Assembly (NCBI RefSeq): GCF_040649515.1
Contig: NZ_JBEZFP010000030.1
Span: 15,747-79,746 of the forward strand
Origin: Yinghuangia elevatio
GTDB taxonomy: Bacteria; Actinomycetota; Actinomycetes; Streptomycetales; Streptomycetaceae
Length of the DNA: 64,000 bases
Reading direction: 5' to 3'
A program made the translations under genes and the position numbers. Under the pieces are notes generated by a model. It worked only from the letters and a program-made list of their open reading frames with translations. It had not been told where the DNA came from and did not search any database. Position 1 is the stretch's first letter; each line of letters begins with the position of its first letter. Shown here in pieces: positions 46,869 to 54,853 of the stretch.

Positions 46869-47168
46869 CTACTTCGCGCCGTGCTGCCGGGCGATGGCGT
46901 CGATGTCGGCCGCCAACTCGACGTCCAAGGAGGTGACGCCGCCCGCATCGTGCGTGCTCAGCGCGATGTGCAGGGTGCGCCACCGGATGTCGATGTCGGG
47001 GTGGTGGTTCATGTCCTCGGCGGCGACCGCGATCACGTCCACGATCCGGATCGCGGTCGGGAAGTCCGGCGCGGTGAGCGTCCGGCGGATTTGCTTGAAG
47101 TCTCCCGTCCAGTTGTCCAGGCCCGAGAGGGCGGCGAGTACGGCGGCTTCGTCCAGGATTTGCGGCAT
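46869..47168 (-). CDS. 4a-hydroxytetrahydrobiopterin dehydratase
   Basis: A 99-residue protein of the pterin-4a-carbinolamine dehydratase family. AEDMNHHPDIDIRW carries the conserved His-His-Pro catalytic motif, with THDAGGVTSLDVELA near the C-terminus. The enzyme regenerates dihydropterin after aromatic amino acid hydroxylases; in bacteria it may also have other pterin roles. ATG 47168 matches family length. It diverges from the NUDIX gene. No hydroxylase is in the window. Confidence 0.92.
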   Translation of the reverse strand: MPQILDEAAVLAALSGLDNWTGDFKQIRRTLTAPDFPTAIRIVDVIAVAAEDMNHHPDIDIRWRTLHIALSTHDAGGVTSLDVELAADIDAIARQHGAK

Positions 47169-47289
47169 GCTCCGGAGGCTGCTCCCCGCGTGCGCGCGCG
47201 TCAAGGGCCGACACGGGGGCGCGGCCGAGCGGTCCGCGTCTTCCCTCGTACGCCCGTACCACCCCTCGAACGCCGTAAAGTGGTCCGGC

Positions 47290-47727
47290 ATGGACCGGTC
47301 GGAGGCGACACCGCAGCCCGAGGACGACCTCGTCATCGTCGTCGGGGCCGCGATCCTGCACGCCGGACGCGTCCTCGCCGCCCGGCGCTCCGCACCCCCG
47401 CACCTCGCGGGCGGCTGGGAGTTCCCCGGCGGCAAGCTGGAGCCGGGCGAGGCCGAGGCCGACGCGCTGGTCCGCGAATGCCACGAGGAACTGGGCGTCA
47501 CGGTGCGCGCCGTGCGGCGCCTGCCCGGTGCCTGGCCCCTCAATCCCGGATACGTCCTGCACCTGTGGCAGGCCGACCTGCTGGACGGCGAACCCCGCCC
47601 GCTGGAGGACCACTCGGAGCTGCGCTGGCTCGCCCCCCACGAGTTGGGGGACGTGGCCTGGCTGCCGCAGGACCGGGACGCCGTCGCGGTCGTGGCGCGC
47701 CTGATGGCCGCCACACCGGCAGGCTGA
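47290..47727 (+). CDS. NUDIX hydrolase (MutT-like)
   Basis: A 145-residue MutT-type protein. The NUDIX box GGKLEPGEAEADALVRECHE followed by ELGV is complete, with all catalytic glutamates. The fold starts VIVVGAAILHAGRVLAARRS and includes WEFPGGK. MutT-like members remove 8-oxo-dGTP or CTP-type damaged nucleotides; substrate is not certain. ATG 47290 gives the usual length. It diverges from the pterin dehydratase gene. Confidence 0.9.
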   Translation: MDRSEATPQPEDDLVIVVGAAILHAGRVLAARRSAPPHLAGGWEFPGGKLEPGEAEADALVRECHEELGVTVRAVRRLPGAWPLNPGYVLHLWQADLLDGEPRPLEDHSELRWLAPHELGDVAWLPQDRDAVAVVARLMAATPAG

Positions 47728-47928
47728 CCGGCTGTCGAACCGCACGACCGCACAACTTCAGAACTCCACAACTGCACATCTTCACAACTTCACAAATTCC
47801 GACTAATCCCGTGGGCCGTGACAAACTCGGTCATTCGGCTTCAGTTCGGAACACAGGGCAAAGGCTTGAAAAAGCCGCGAATCGGGGAAACGGCACCTAA
47901 TAGCAGCGACGTGAAGGATCCGCGGTCC
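47728..47928 (+). other. AT-richer leader of the SpoIIE-type gene
   Basis: About 200 bp with noticeably lower GC than its surroundings. It contains ACAACTTC/ACAACTGC-type direct repeats at 47750-47795. An open frame from GTG 47818 continues into the next gene, but its codons lack the local GC bias, so I treat it as promoter and leader rather than coding. Confidence 0.5.
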
Positions 47929-50388
47929 ATGGAGCAGGGTCAGAGCGCCGGGCGGCCACCGGGGGGCACCACCCCCAATTCCGTGGCGCCCGGAACCCTG
48001 TACGACCTCGTCCCGAGCGCCACCTGGGTGCTGGACGCGCAGGGCCTCATCACCATGTGGAGCCGCTCCGCCGAGAAGCTGTTCGGCTACCGCCGCGACG
48101 ACATCCTGGGCCGCTGGGCCGGCGACCTCCTCGTCCCGCCGCTGACCGAGGCGGACCGCGACCGCATCGAGCAGGAGATCGCGGACGCCGAGCTGGCCGG
48201 CGGCACGTACCGCATGCGGCGCGCCGACGGGAGCATCGGCGAGTTCGAGTCGCGCTCGGCCTTCGTCACCGACGCCGCCGGCAACCGGTCGATCCTCATC
48301 ACCTCGGTCGAGGCCGACGCCCTGCACCGCGTCGAGGCCGACCTCGCGATGCGCGAGGCGCTGTTCGACCAGTCGCCGATCGGCGTGGGCATCTTCGACA
48401 CCGAACTGCGCTATGTCGCCGCGAACGAGGCGCTGGCCGCCATGGACGGCGTGGCCGTCGCGGACCACCTCGGCCGCACGATCGACGACATCATGCCCGG
48501 CATCGACACCGCCCGGGTACGCACCATCCAGCAGCGTGTCCTCGACACCGGCGAGCCGGTCGTCGACTCGCGCATCTTCGGACCGATCCCGCTGGACGGC
48601 GGACCGCGCACGGTCTGGTCGATGTCGTACAACCGCCTCCAGGCCCAGGGCGGCAAGATCCTCGGCATCAGCTGCTCGCTGATCGACGTCACCGAGCGGC
48701 ACTACGCCATGGTCAAGGTGGACGCCGCCCGCAAGCGCCTCGCGCTGCTCAACGAGGCCGGCACCCGCATCGGCGCGACCCTCGACATCCCCCGCATCGC
48801 CGAGGAACTGGCCGCGTCCGTCGTGCCCGGCTTCGCCGACCTGGCCGCCGTCGACCTGCTGGAAGCCGTCATGGTCGGCGACGAGATCCCGCCCGGCGCA
48901 CACGGCGACAGCACGGTCATGTACCGCGTCGCCTCACGCGGCGCCCGGCCCGGCCGCTACACCGACGAACTCCTGGAACAGGGTTCGCGGCTGGTGTACT
49001 CGGCCGACTCGACCTTCGGGCGCTGCCTGCGCAGCGGCGGCTCGTACCTGGTGCAGAACATCCAGGACGAGATGTACGAGGAGCTGATCCGCGACACCGG
49101 CCGCGCCGAGTCCGCCCGGGTGCTCGGCCTGCACACGCTGATGGTGGTGCCGCTCAGCGCCCGCGGCATCGTGCTGGGCACCCTGCTGCTCGGCCGGGGC
49201 GAGGGCCGTCCGGCGTTCGACCCCGACGACCTCACGCTCGCCACCGAGCTGGGTGCCCGCGCGGCCGTGTCGGTGGACAACGCGCGGCTCTACCACCGGC
49301 AGCGCGAGACGGCCGTGATGCTGCAGCGCAGCCTGCTGCCGCAGGACCTGCCGGACATCCCCGGCATCGAGGTCGCGCACCGCTATCTGCCGGGCAGCCT
49401 GGTGACCGAGGTGGGCGGCGACTGGTTCGACGTACTCCCGCTCTCCGGCGGGCGCATCGGCCTGGTCGTCGGCGACGTGATGGGCCACGGTGTGCACGCC
49501 GCGGCCGTGATGGGGCAGCTGCGCACCGCGGTACGCACGCTCGCGGGCCTCGACCTGCCGCCTTCCGAAGTCATGGGCCATCTCGACGACATCGTCGCGA
49601 GCCTCGGCGAACTGCACTACGCCACCTGCGTGTACGTCGTGTACGACCCGGTGGCCCGCACCTGCGAGTTCGCCAGCGCCGGGCATCTGCCGCCGGTCCT
49701 GGTACCGCCGGGCGGCGTCCCCGTACCGGTCGACCCGCCCTCGGGTGCCGTGCTGGGTGTCGGCGGAGTGCCGTTCGAGCAGAAGGAGTTGCAGGTCGAG
49801 CCGGGCAGCCTGCTGGTGCTCTACACCGACGGCCTGGTCGAGACGCGCGAGCGGGACCTCGACACCGGCATCGGCCTGCTCTGCGACGCCATCGCCGAGC
49901 ACCGGGGACCGCTGGAGGAGGCGTCGGACGCCGTCATCTCCTCGCTGCACAAGGAACTGGGCTTCGACGACGTGGCGTTGCTCATGGCCCGCCTCGACGC
50001 GCTGCCGGAGGACGCGGTCGCGTCGTGGTGGCTGCCCGCCGAACCGCCGGTCGTCGCCCGGGCCCGCGAGCTGACCCGCAAGACCCTGCACGACTGGGAC
50101 CTGGAGATCCTGGTCGACATCGCCGAGCTGCTGGTCAGCGAGCTGGTGACGAACGCCCTGCGGTACGGCGCGGGTCCGATCCGGCTGCGGCTGCTGCGCG
50201 GCCGGAACCTGCTGTGCGAGGTCGCGGACGCCGTACCCAGCCTGCCCCGGCTGCGCGAGGCCCGCGACACCGACGAGGGCGGCCGCGGCATGCAGCTGGT
50301 CACCACGCTCGCGGAGCGGTGGGGGAGCCGGAGGGCGGGCCACGGGAAGATCGTGTGGTTCGAACTCCAGCTCCCCACCGGGGAGTAG
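47929..50388 (+). CDS. PAS/GAF/SpoIIE phosphatase with HATPase domain
   Basis: An 819-residue signalling protein. Two PAS domains (VPSATWVLDAQGLITMWSRS and DQSPIGVGIFDTELRYVAAN) are followed by a GAF domain (about 275-455). A SpoIIE-type PP2C phosphatase has VGGDWFDVLPL, VGDVMGHGVHAAAVM, TDGLVETR and FDDVALL, with the metal Asp residues intact. A C-terminal histidine-kinase-like ATPase (VSELVTNALRYG, DEGGRGMQLV) resembles RsbW/anti-sigma kinases. Streptomyces use such proteins to control SigB-like sigma factors and development. ATG 47929 follows GAAGGA; GTG 47818 is the alternative. No anti-sigma antagonist is adjacent. Confidence 0.93.
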   Translation: MEQGQSAGRPPGGTTPNSVAPGTLYDLVPSATWVLDAQGLITMWSRSAEKLFGYRRDDILGRWAGDLLVPPLTEADRDRIEQEIADAELAGGTYRMRRADGSIGEFESRSAFVTDAAGNRSILITSVEADALHRVEADLAMREALFDQSPIGVGIFDTELRYVAANEALAAMDGVAVADHLGRTIDDIMPGIDTARVRTIQQRVLDTGEPVVDSRIFGPIPLDGGPRTVWSMSYNRLQAQGGKILGISCSLIDVTERHYAMVKVDAARKRLALLNEAGTRIGATLDIPRIAEELAASVVPGFADLAAVDLLEAVMVGDEIPPGAHGDSTVMYRVASRGARPGRYTDELLEQGSRLVYSADSTFGRCLRSGGSYLVQNIQDEMYEELIRDTGRAESARVLGLHTLMVVPLSARGIVLGTLLLGRGEGRPAFDPDDLTLATELGARAAVSVDNARLYHRQRETAVMLQRSLLPQDLPDIPGIEVAHRYLPGSLVTEVGGDWFDVLPLSGGRIGLVVGDVMGHGVHAAAVMGQLRTAVRTLAGLDLPPSEVMGHLDDIVASLGELHYATCVYVVYDPVARTCEFASAGHLPPVLVPPGGVPVPVDPPSGAVLGVGGVPFEQKELQVEPGSLLVLYTDGLVETRERDLDTGIGLLCDAIAEHRGPLEEASDAVISSLHKELGFDDVALLMARLDALPEDAVASWWLPAEPPVVARARELTRKTLHDWDLEILVDIAELLVSELVTNALRYGAGPIRLRLLRGRNLLCEVADAVPSLPRLREARDTDEGGRGMQLVTTLAERWGSRRAGHGKIVWFELQLPTGE

Positions 50389-50410
50389 CGCCGGGAGTAG
50401 CGCCGGCGCG

Positions 50411-51163
50411 TCAGTTGCCGCGGCGGCGGATCTTGTTGCCGAGCCAGACCAGCGGGTCGTACTTCCGGTCCGCGACGCGCTCCTTCATCGGGATCAGCGC
50501 GTTGTCGGTGATCTTGATGTGCTCCGGGCACACATCCGTGCAGCACTTGGTGATATTGCAGTAGCCGAGCCCGTGTTCGTCCTGCGCGGCCTTCTGGCGG
50601 TCCGCGACGTCCAGCGGGTGCATGTCCAGCTCGGCGATCCGCATGAGGTAGCGGGGCCCGGAGAACGCGGGCTTGTTGTCCTCGAAGTCACGGATCACGT
50701 GGCAGGTGTTCTGGCACAGATAGCACTCGATGCACTTGCGGAACTCCTGCGAGCGCTCGACGTCCACCTGCTGCATGCGGTACTCGCCGGCCTTCAGCTC
50801 CGGCGGCGGGGTGAACGACGGGATCTGCCGCGCCTTGGCGTAGTTGAACGACACGTCCGTCACCAGGTCGCGGACGACCGGGAAAGTCCGCATCGGCGTC
50901 ACGGTGATGGTCTCTTCCGGCGTGAAGGTGCTCATGCGCGTCATGCACAGCAGGCGGGGCCGGCCGTTGATCTCGGCACTGCACGAACCGCACTTGCCGG
51001 CCTTGCAGTTCCAGCGCACCGCGAGGTCCGGGGTCTGGGTGGCCTGGAGGCGGTGGATGATGTCGAGGACGACCTCGCCCTCGTTCACCTCGACCGTGTA
51101 GTCGCGCAGCTCACCGCTGTCCACGTCACCGCGCCACACGCGGAAGTTGGCCTTGTACGACAT
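50411..51163 (-). CDS. sdhB: Succinate dehydrogenase iron-sulfur subunit
   Basis: A 250-residue SdhB. The plant-type [2Fe-2S] site is CKAGKCGSCSAEINGRPRLLC (cited in part: KAGKCGSCS), the [4Fe-4S] site is CIECYLCQNTC, and the [3Fe-4S] site lies near CCTDVCPEHI. It carries electrons from SdhA FAD to the quinone. ATG 51163 shares its A with the sdhA stop (TGATG), so it is coupled. Last gene of a four-gene unit. Confidence 0.96.
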   Translation of the reverse strand: MSYKANFRVWRGDVDSGELRDYTVEVNEGEVVLDIIHRLQATQTPDLAVRWNCKAGKCGSCSAEINGRPRLLCMTRMSTFTPEETITVTPMRTFPVVRDLVTDVSFNYAKARQIPSFTPPPELKAGEYRMQQVDVERSQEFRKCIECYLCQNTCHVIRDFEDNKPAFSGPRYLMRIAELDMHPLDVADRQKAAQDEHGLGYCNITKCCTDVCPEHIKITDNALIPMKERVADRKYDPLVWLGNKIRRRGN

Positions 51164-53238
51164 CAGTCCTTCTCCTCGTCCGAGGCCGTGTCCGCGGTCT
51201 CCGGGGTCTGTGCGACGTCCGCCGGCTTCGCGGGGCCCGGCGTCTCCGCGGTGTCCGCGGTTTCGAGAGCCTCCGCGGTTTCGGCAGTCTCCGCGGTTCC
51301 GGCGGATTCCACCGTCTCCGCGGCTTCCGCCGGCCCGCCCGGCAGTTCCGCGTCCGTCAGGTACTTCTTCAGCTCGTCCAGCTCGAACAGCGCGAGCAGG
51401 TCGCCGCGCATCGGCTCGGGGGTGCGGCGTACCAGGTCCACGTGGCCGCCGTCGGCCGCGAGCGTGCAGGCCAGGACGACCTTGCGCCATTCCGCGGACA
51501 TCGCCGGGTGGTCCTCGCGCGTGTGCCCGCCGCGGCTCTCCTGGCGCTCCAGCGCCGCCTTGGCGATGCACTCCGACACCAGCAGCATGTTGCGCAGATC
51601 GATGGCGAGGTGCCAGCCGGGGTTGTACTGCCGGTGGCCCTCGACCCCCGCCTTCTCGGCGCGGGCCCGCAACTCCTCCAGGCGGCCCAGGGCCTCGGCC
51701 ATCTCGCCCTCGCGCCGGATGATGCCGACGAGGTCGTTCATGGTCTGCTGGAGCTCCTGGTGCACCGAGTACGGGTTCTCGGCACCCTCGTTGTTGAACG
51801 GCGCCACCGCCTCGGCGGCTGCCGCGTCGATCTGGTCCTGGTCCAAGTCGCGCCGTGCGTCACCGAGTTCGGCGACGTACTCGGCCGCGTACAGGCCGGC
51901 GCGGCGGCCGAAGACCAGCAGGTCCGACAGCGAGTTACCGCCGAGCCGGTTGCTGCCGTGCATGCCGCCGGCGACCTCGCCCGCCGCGTACAGGCCGAGT
52001 ACGCCCGGCGTCGCGGCGGTGTCCGGGTCGACCTCGATGCCGCCCATGACGTAGTGGCAGGTCGGGCCGACCTCCATCGGTTCGGCGGTGATGTCGACGT
52101 CAGCCAGCTCCTTGAACTGGTGGTGCATGGACGGCAGTCGACGGCGGATCTCGTCGGCGGGCAGGCGCGTCGAGACGTCCAGGAACACGCCGCCGTGCGG
52201 CGTACCGCGGCCGGCCTTGACCTCGGAGTTGATGGCGCGGGCGACTTCGTCGCGCGGCAGCAGCTCGGGTGGCCGGCGGTTGTTGTCCGGGTCGTCGTAC
52301 CAGCGGTCGCCCTCGGCCTCGGACTGCGCGTACTTCTCCTTGAACACGTCCGGGATGTAGTCGAACATGAACCGCTTGCCCTCGGAGTTGCGCAGCACCC
52401 CGCCGTCACCGCGCACCGACTCGGTGACGAGGATGCCCTTGACGCTGGGCGGCCAGACCATGCCGGTCGGGTGGAACTGCACGAACTCCATGTTGATGAG
52501 GGACGCCCCGGCCAGCAGCGCGAGCGCCTGGCCGTCGCCGGTGTACTCCCACGAATTGGAGGTCACCTTGAAGGACTTGCCGATGCCGCCGGTGGCCAGC
52601 ACGATCGCCGGCGCGTCGAAGACCACGAACCGGCCGGACTCGCGCCAGTAGCCGAACGCGCCGGTGACCCGGTTGCCCTCCTCGGAACCGGCGTCCGGCA
52701 CGGTCAGCAGCCGCGTGACGGTGACCTCCTGGAAGACCTTGAGCCGGGCCTCCGGATCGCCGAACTCCGCCTCGTCCTCCTGCTGGAGCGCGACGATCTT
52801 CTGTTGGAGGGTGCGGATCAGCTCCAGGCCGGTGCGGTCGCCGACGTGCGCCAGCCGCGGGTACTCGTGGCCGCCGAAGTTGCGCTGGCTGATGCGGCCG
52901 TCCTTGGTGCGGTCGAACAGCGCGCCCCACGTCTCCAGTTCCCACACGCGGTCCGGGGCCTCCTGCGCGTGCAGTTCGGCCATCCGCCAGTGGTTCAGGA
53001 ACTTGCCGCCGCGCATGGTGTCGCGGAAGTGCACCTGCCAGTTGTCATTGCTGTTCACGTTGCCCATCGACGCGGCGATGCCGCCTTCGGCCATGACCGT
53101 GTGGGCCTTGCCGAACAGCGACTTGCACACCACGGCGGTACGCATTCCCCGCGAGCGCGCCTCGATGGCCGCGCGAAGCCCGGCGCCGCCCGCCCCGATG
53201 ACGACGACGTCGTAGCTGTGCCGTTCAACTTCGGACAT
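51163..53238 (-). CDS. sdhA: Succinate dehydrogenase flavoprotein subunit
   Basis: A 691-residue SdhA. VIGAGGAGLRAA binds FAD, His46 in AHTVMAEGG is the covalent flavin site, and EFVQFHPTGM, GGMHGSNRLGGNSL and HVGDRTG form the catalytic pocket. It oxidises succinate to fumarate. The last 60 residues are an acidic Ala/Glu/Thr repeat tail (ETVESAGTAETAETAEALET), absent from the usual family and apparently disordered. It is coupled to sdhB. The operon order (anchor, flavoprotein, iron-sulfur) matches mycobacterial Sdh1. Confidence 0.95.
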   Translation of the reverse strand: MSEVERHSYDVVVIGAGGAGLRAAIEARSRGMRTAVVCKSLFGKAHTVMAEGGIAASMGNVNSNDNWQVHFRDTMRGGKFLNHWRMAELHAQEAPDRVWELETWGALFDRTKDGRISQRNFGGHEYPRLAHVGDRTGLELIRTLQQKIVALQQEDEAEFGDPEARLKVFQEVTVTRLLTVPDAGSEEGNRVTGAFGYWRESGRFVVFDAPAIVLATGGIGKSFKVTSNSWEYTGDGQALALLAGASLINMEFVQFHPTGMVWPPSVKGILVTESVRGDGGVLRNSEGKRFMFDYIPDVFKEKYAQSEAEGDRWYDDPDNNRRPPELLPRDEVARAINSEVKAGRGTPHGGVFLDVSTRLPADEIRRRLPSMHHQFKELADVDITAEPMEVGPTCHYVMGGIEVDPDTAATPGVLGLYAAGEVAGGMHGSNRLGGNSLSDLLVFGRRAGLYAAEYVAELGDARRDLDQDQIDAAAAEAVAPFNNEGAENPYSVHQELQQTMNDLVGIIRREGEMAEALGRLEELRARAEKAGVEGHRQYNPGWHLAIDLRNMLLVSECIAKAALERQESRGGHTREDHPAMSAEWRKVVLACTLAADGGHVDLVRRTPEPMRGDLLALFELDELKKYLTDAELPGGPAEAAETVESAGTAETAETAEALETADTAETPGPAKPADVAQTPETADTASDEEKD

Positions 53239-53299
53239 GAAGCTCGGTGCCTTTCCTGGGACTTGAGCCTGGAACGTGAGCCTGGGATCGAGCGTGCGA

Positions 53300-54094
53300 C
53301 TAGAAGAAGCGCGGGTCGTCGAACGCGCCGGACGCGACGAAGTACACGTACAGGTCGGCGAGCGCGACGCTGAACAGCGAGGCCCAGGCGAGCTGCATGT
53401 GCTTGGTGTTGAGCCGGCTCACCAACTGCCAGTAGCGGTAGCGGACCGGGTGCTTGGAGAAGTTCTTCAGCCGCCCGCCGATGATGTGCCGGCACGAGTG
53501 GCAGGAGAGCGTGTACGCCCAAATCAGCAGCACGTTGGCCAGCAGCACCAGCGTCCCGAGGCCCATGTGCCCCCACGCGCCGTGCTCGTCCCGGAAGGCG
53601 ATGATCACGTCCCAGGTCAGGATCCCGGCGACCACCACCGCGAAGTACAGGAAGTACCGGTGCGAGTTCTGGATGATCAGCGGGAACTTCGTCTCGCCGC
53701 TGTACTTCGAGCGCGGTTCGGGGACGGCGCACGCGGACGGCGACGCCCAGAAGCCCCGGTAGTACGCCTTGCGGTAGTAGTAGCAGGTCATCCGGAAGCC
53801 GAGCGGGAAGATCAGGATGATCAGCGCGGGGGAGAGCGACCACCAGTCGCCGAAGAGCGGCGCGTTGGCGCTCATCGGCATGCTGTCGCAGTTGGTCGAC
53901 AGGCAGGGCGAGTAGAACGGCGAGACGTACGGTTCCGCGAAGTAGTCGTCGTTCGCGAACGCACGCCAGGTCGAGTAGATGATGAACGCGACCAGGATCG
54001 TGACCGTGACGGCCGAGCCCAGCCACCAGCGGTCCGTGCGGAGATGCCGTTCCTGGATCTGCGCCCTGCCGGGCGCGGCGGTGCCGGTGGCCAT
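53300..54094 (-). CDS. Succinate dehydrogenase membrane anchor (Sdh1-type cytochrome b subunit)
   Basis: A 264-residue membrane protein with five or so helices (VTVTILVAFIIYSTWRAF, SPALIILIFPLGFRMTCYYY, YFLYFAVVVAGILTWDVIIA, LGTLVLLANVLLIWAYTLSC, LAWASLFSVALADLYVYF). His residues at NSHRYFLYF and LSCHSCRH could ligate heme. Together with SdhA and SdhB this resembles the mycobacterial Sdh1 (Rv0247c-Rv0249c type) complex. Cys pairs (PCLSTNC) near the N-terminus are outside the membrane. It starts 60 bp after a small upstream gene and 61 bp before sdhA. Confidence 0.86.
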   Translation of the reverse strand: MATGTAAPGRAQIQERHLRTDRWWLGSAVTVTILVAFIIYSTWRAFANDDYFAEPYVSPFYSPCLSTNCDSMPMSANAPLFGDWWSLSPALIILIFPLGFRMTCYYYRKAYYRGFWASPSACAVPEPRSKYSGETKFPLIIQNSHRYFLYFAVVVAGILTWDVIIAFRDEHGAWGHMGLGTLVLLANVLLIWAYTLSCHSCRHIIGGRLKNFSKHPVRYRYWQLVSRLNTKHMQLAWASLFSVALADLYVYFVASGAFDDPRFF

Positions 54095-54154
54095 TCGTGG
54101 GTGCCCTTCTCGGCTGCGTGTTCCCTGGGTACGGGTGGTGCGCGTGGCGTACGG

Positions 54155-54460
54155 CTAAGGCCGCTGCGGCCGCATGCCGCCGATCCCTTCGTCGTCCGCG
54201 TCCGCGAACAGCGAGGGATCGTAGGGCACTTCGGGCAGCGGTTCGAGCTCGGCACGCGGGCTCGGCGGCCCGGGATGCCGGTCGTCCGGGGCGTGTTCGC
54301 ACAGCAGCGCGAGCGAATCGCGCAGTCGCTCGACGTCGCCGCAGACCCGGCGTATGTCGAGCGTGTTCCCCAACCGTCCGCGCACCGACCGCAGTACGCG
54401 GTCGAGTTCGTCGAGCTTGCGCTGTGCGCGGGTCAGGTCGTAGTCCACGGTCGTCGTCAT
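54155..54460 (-). CDS. Small conserved hypothetical protein upstream of sdh
   Basis: A 101-residue acidic protein. The first 55 residues (YDLTRAQRKLDELDRVLRSV, RLGNTLDIRRVCGDVERLRD) look helical and coiled-coil-like; the rest is Pro/Asp-rich. It has no membrane segment or known domain. It sits 60 bp ahead of the sdh anchor gene on the same strand and is probably part of the transcript, so a role in Sdh assembly or regulation is possible but unproven. Confidence 0.72.
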   Translation of the reverse strand: MTTTVDYDLTRAQRKLDELDRVLRSVRGRLGNTLDIRRVCGDVERLRDSLALLCEHAPDDRHPGPPSPRAELEPLPEVPYDPSLFADADDEGIGGMRPQRP

Positions 54461-54540
54461 GTCGCGCGCTCACCCCCTGGTCGCCGGCCCCGCGCCGTCG
54501 GGGGACCGGTTGGTCGGTGTTGCGGACGTGCTCATCGTGC

Positions 54541-54567
54541 GTGACGTGCGTGACGTGCGTGACGTGC
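54541..54567. repeat. Three tandem GTGACGTGC repeats
   Basis: Three perfect 9-bp copies of GTGACGTGC lie 80 bp upstream of the sdh-leading gene, with looser GACGTGC copies on both sides. They fall in the probable promoter region of the sdh operon. Confidence 0.75.
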
Positions 54568-54673
54568 ATTGGCGTGCCGGACGTGCTTTTCGTGCAGGCG
54601 GGACGCATGCGCGCGCAGCCCGGACACACAGTCGGCCCGGCACGCGGTGCGAACCTCGGAAGTGTGGCGCGAT

Positions 54674-54714
54674 CCGGGAAAGATTGGAAAGTGCTATCCC
54701 GATCTTTTTCCCGG
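54674..54714 (-). terminator. Imperfect stem-loop downstream of the four-span TPR-like gene
   Basis: CCGGGAAAGAT (54674-54684) pairs with ATCTTTTTCCCGG (54702-54714) apart from two extra Ts. It lies about 140 bp past the stop of the minus-strand gene at 54854 and could terminate it; the A-rich arm would read as a partial T-run on that strand. Confidence 0.4.
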
Positions 54715-54779
54715 TCACCCGCCGATTTCCCCCGCACGAGGGACGAAAGGGCACCCGGCGACCCGGAGACCGGCAATTG

Positions 54780-54815
54780 GTGATCATGAATGCGTGATCG
54801 GGTATTCATGATCAC
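54780..54815. promoter_or_regulatory. Perfect 12-bp inverted repeat
   Basis: GTGATCATGAAT (54780-54791) and ATTCATGATCAC (54804-54815) are exact complements separated by 12 nt. It is AT-rich against the background, lacks a T-tract, and lies between the sdh operon and the end of the 54854 gene. A dimeric regulator site for the sdh operon, or a terminator stem, are the two readings. The rest of this 393-bp gap shows no gene. Confidence 0.6.
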
Positions 54816-54853
54816 GAACGGTCGGTCGGACAGAGATGATCAAGAAAAGACGG

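Noticed and set aside
47818..47928. Upstream GTG start extending the SpoIIE-type protein by 37 residues
   Set aside because: The segment lacks the local codon GC bias and has no ribosome binding site at GTG 47818, whereas ATG 47929 has GAAGGA.
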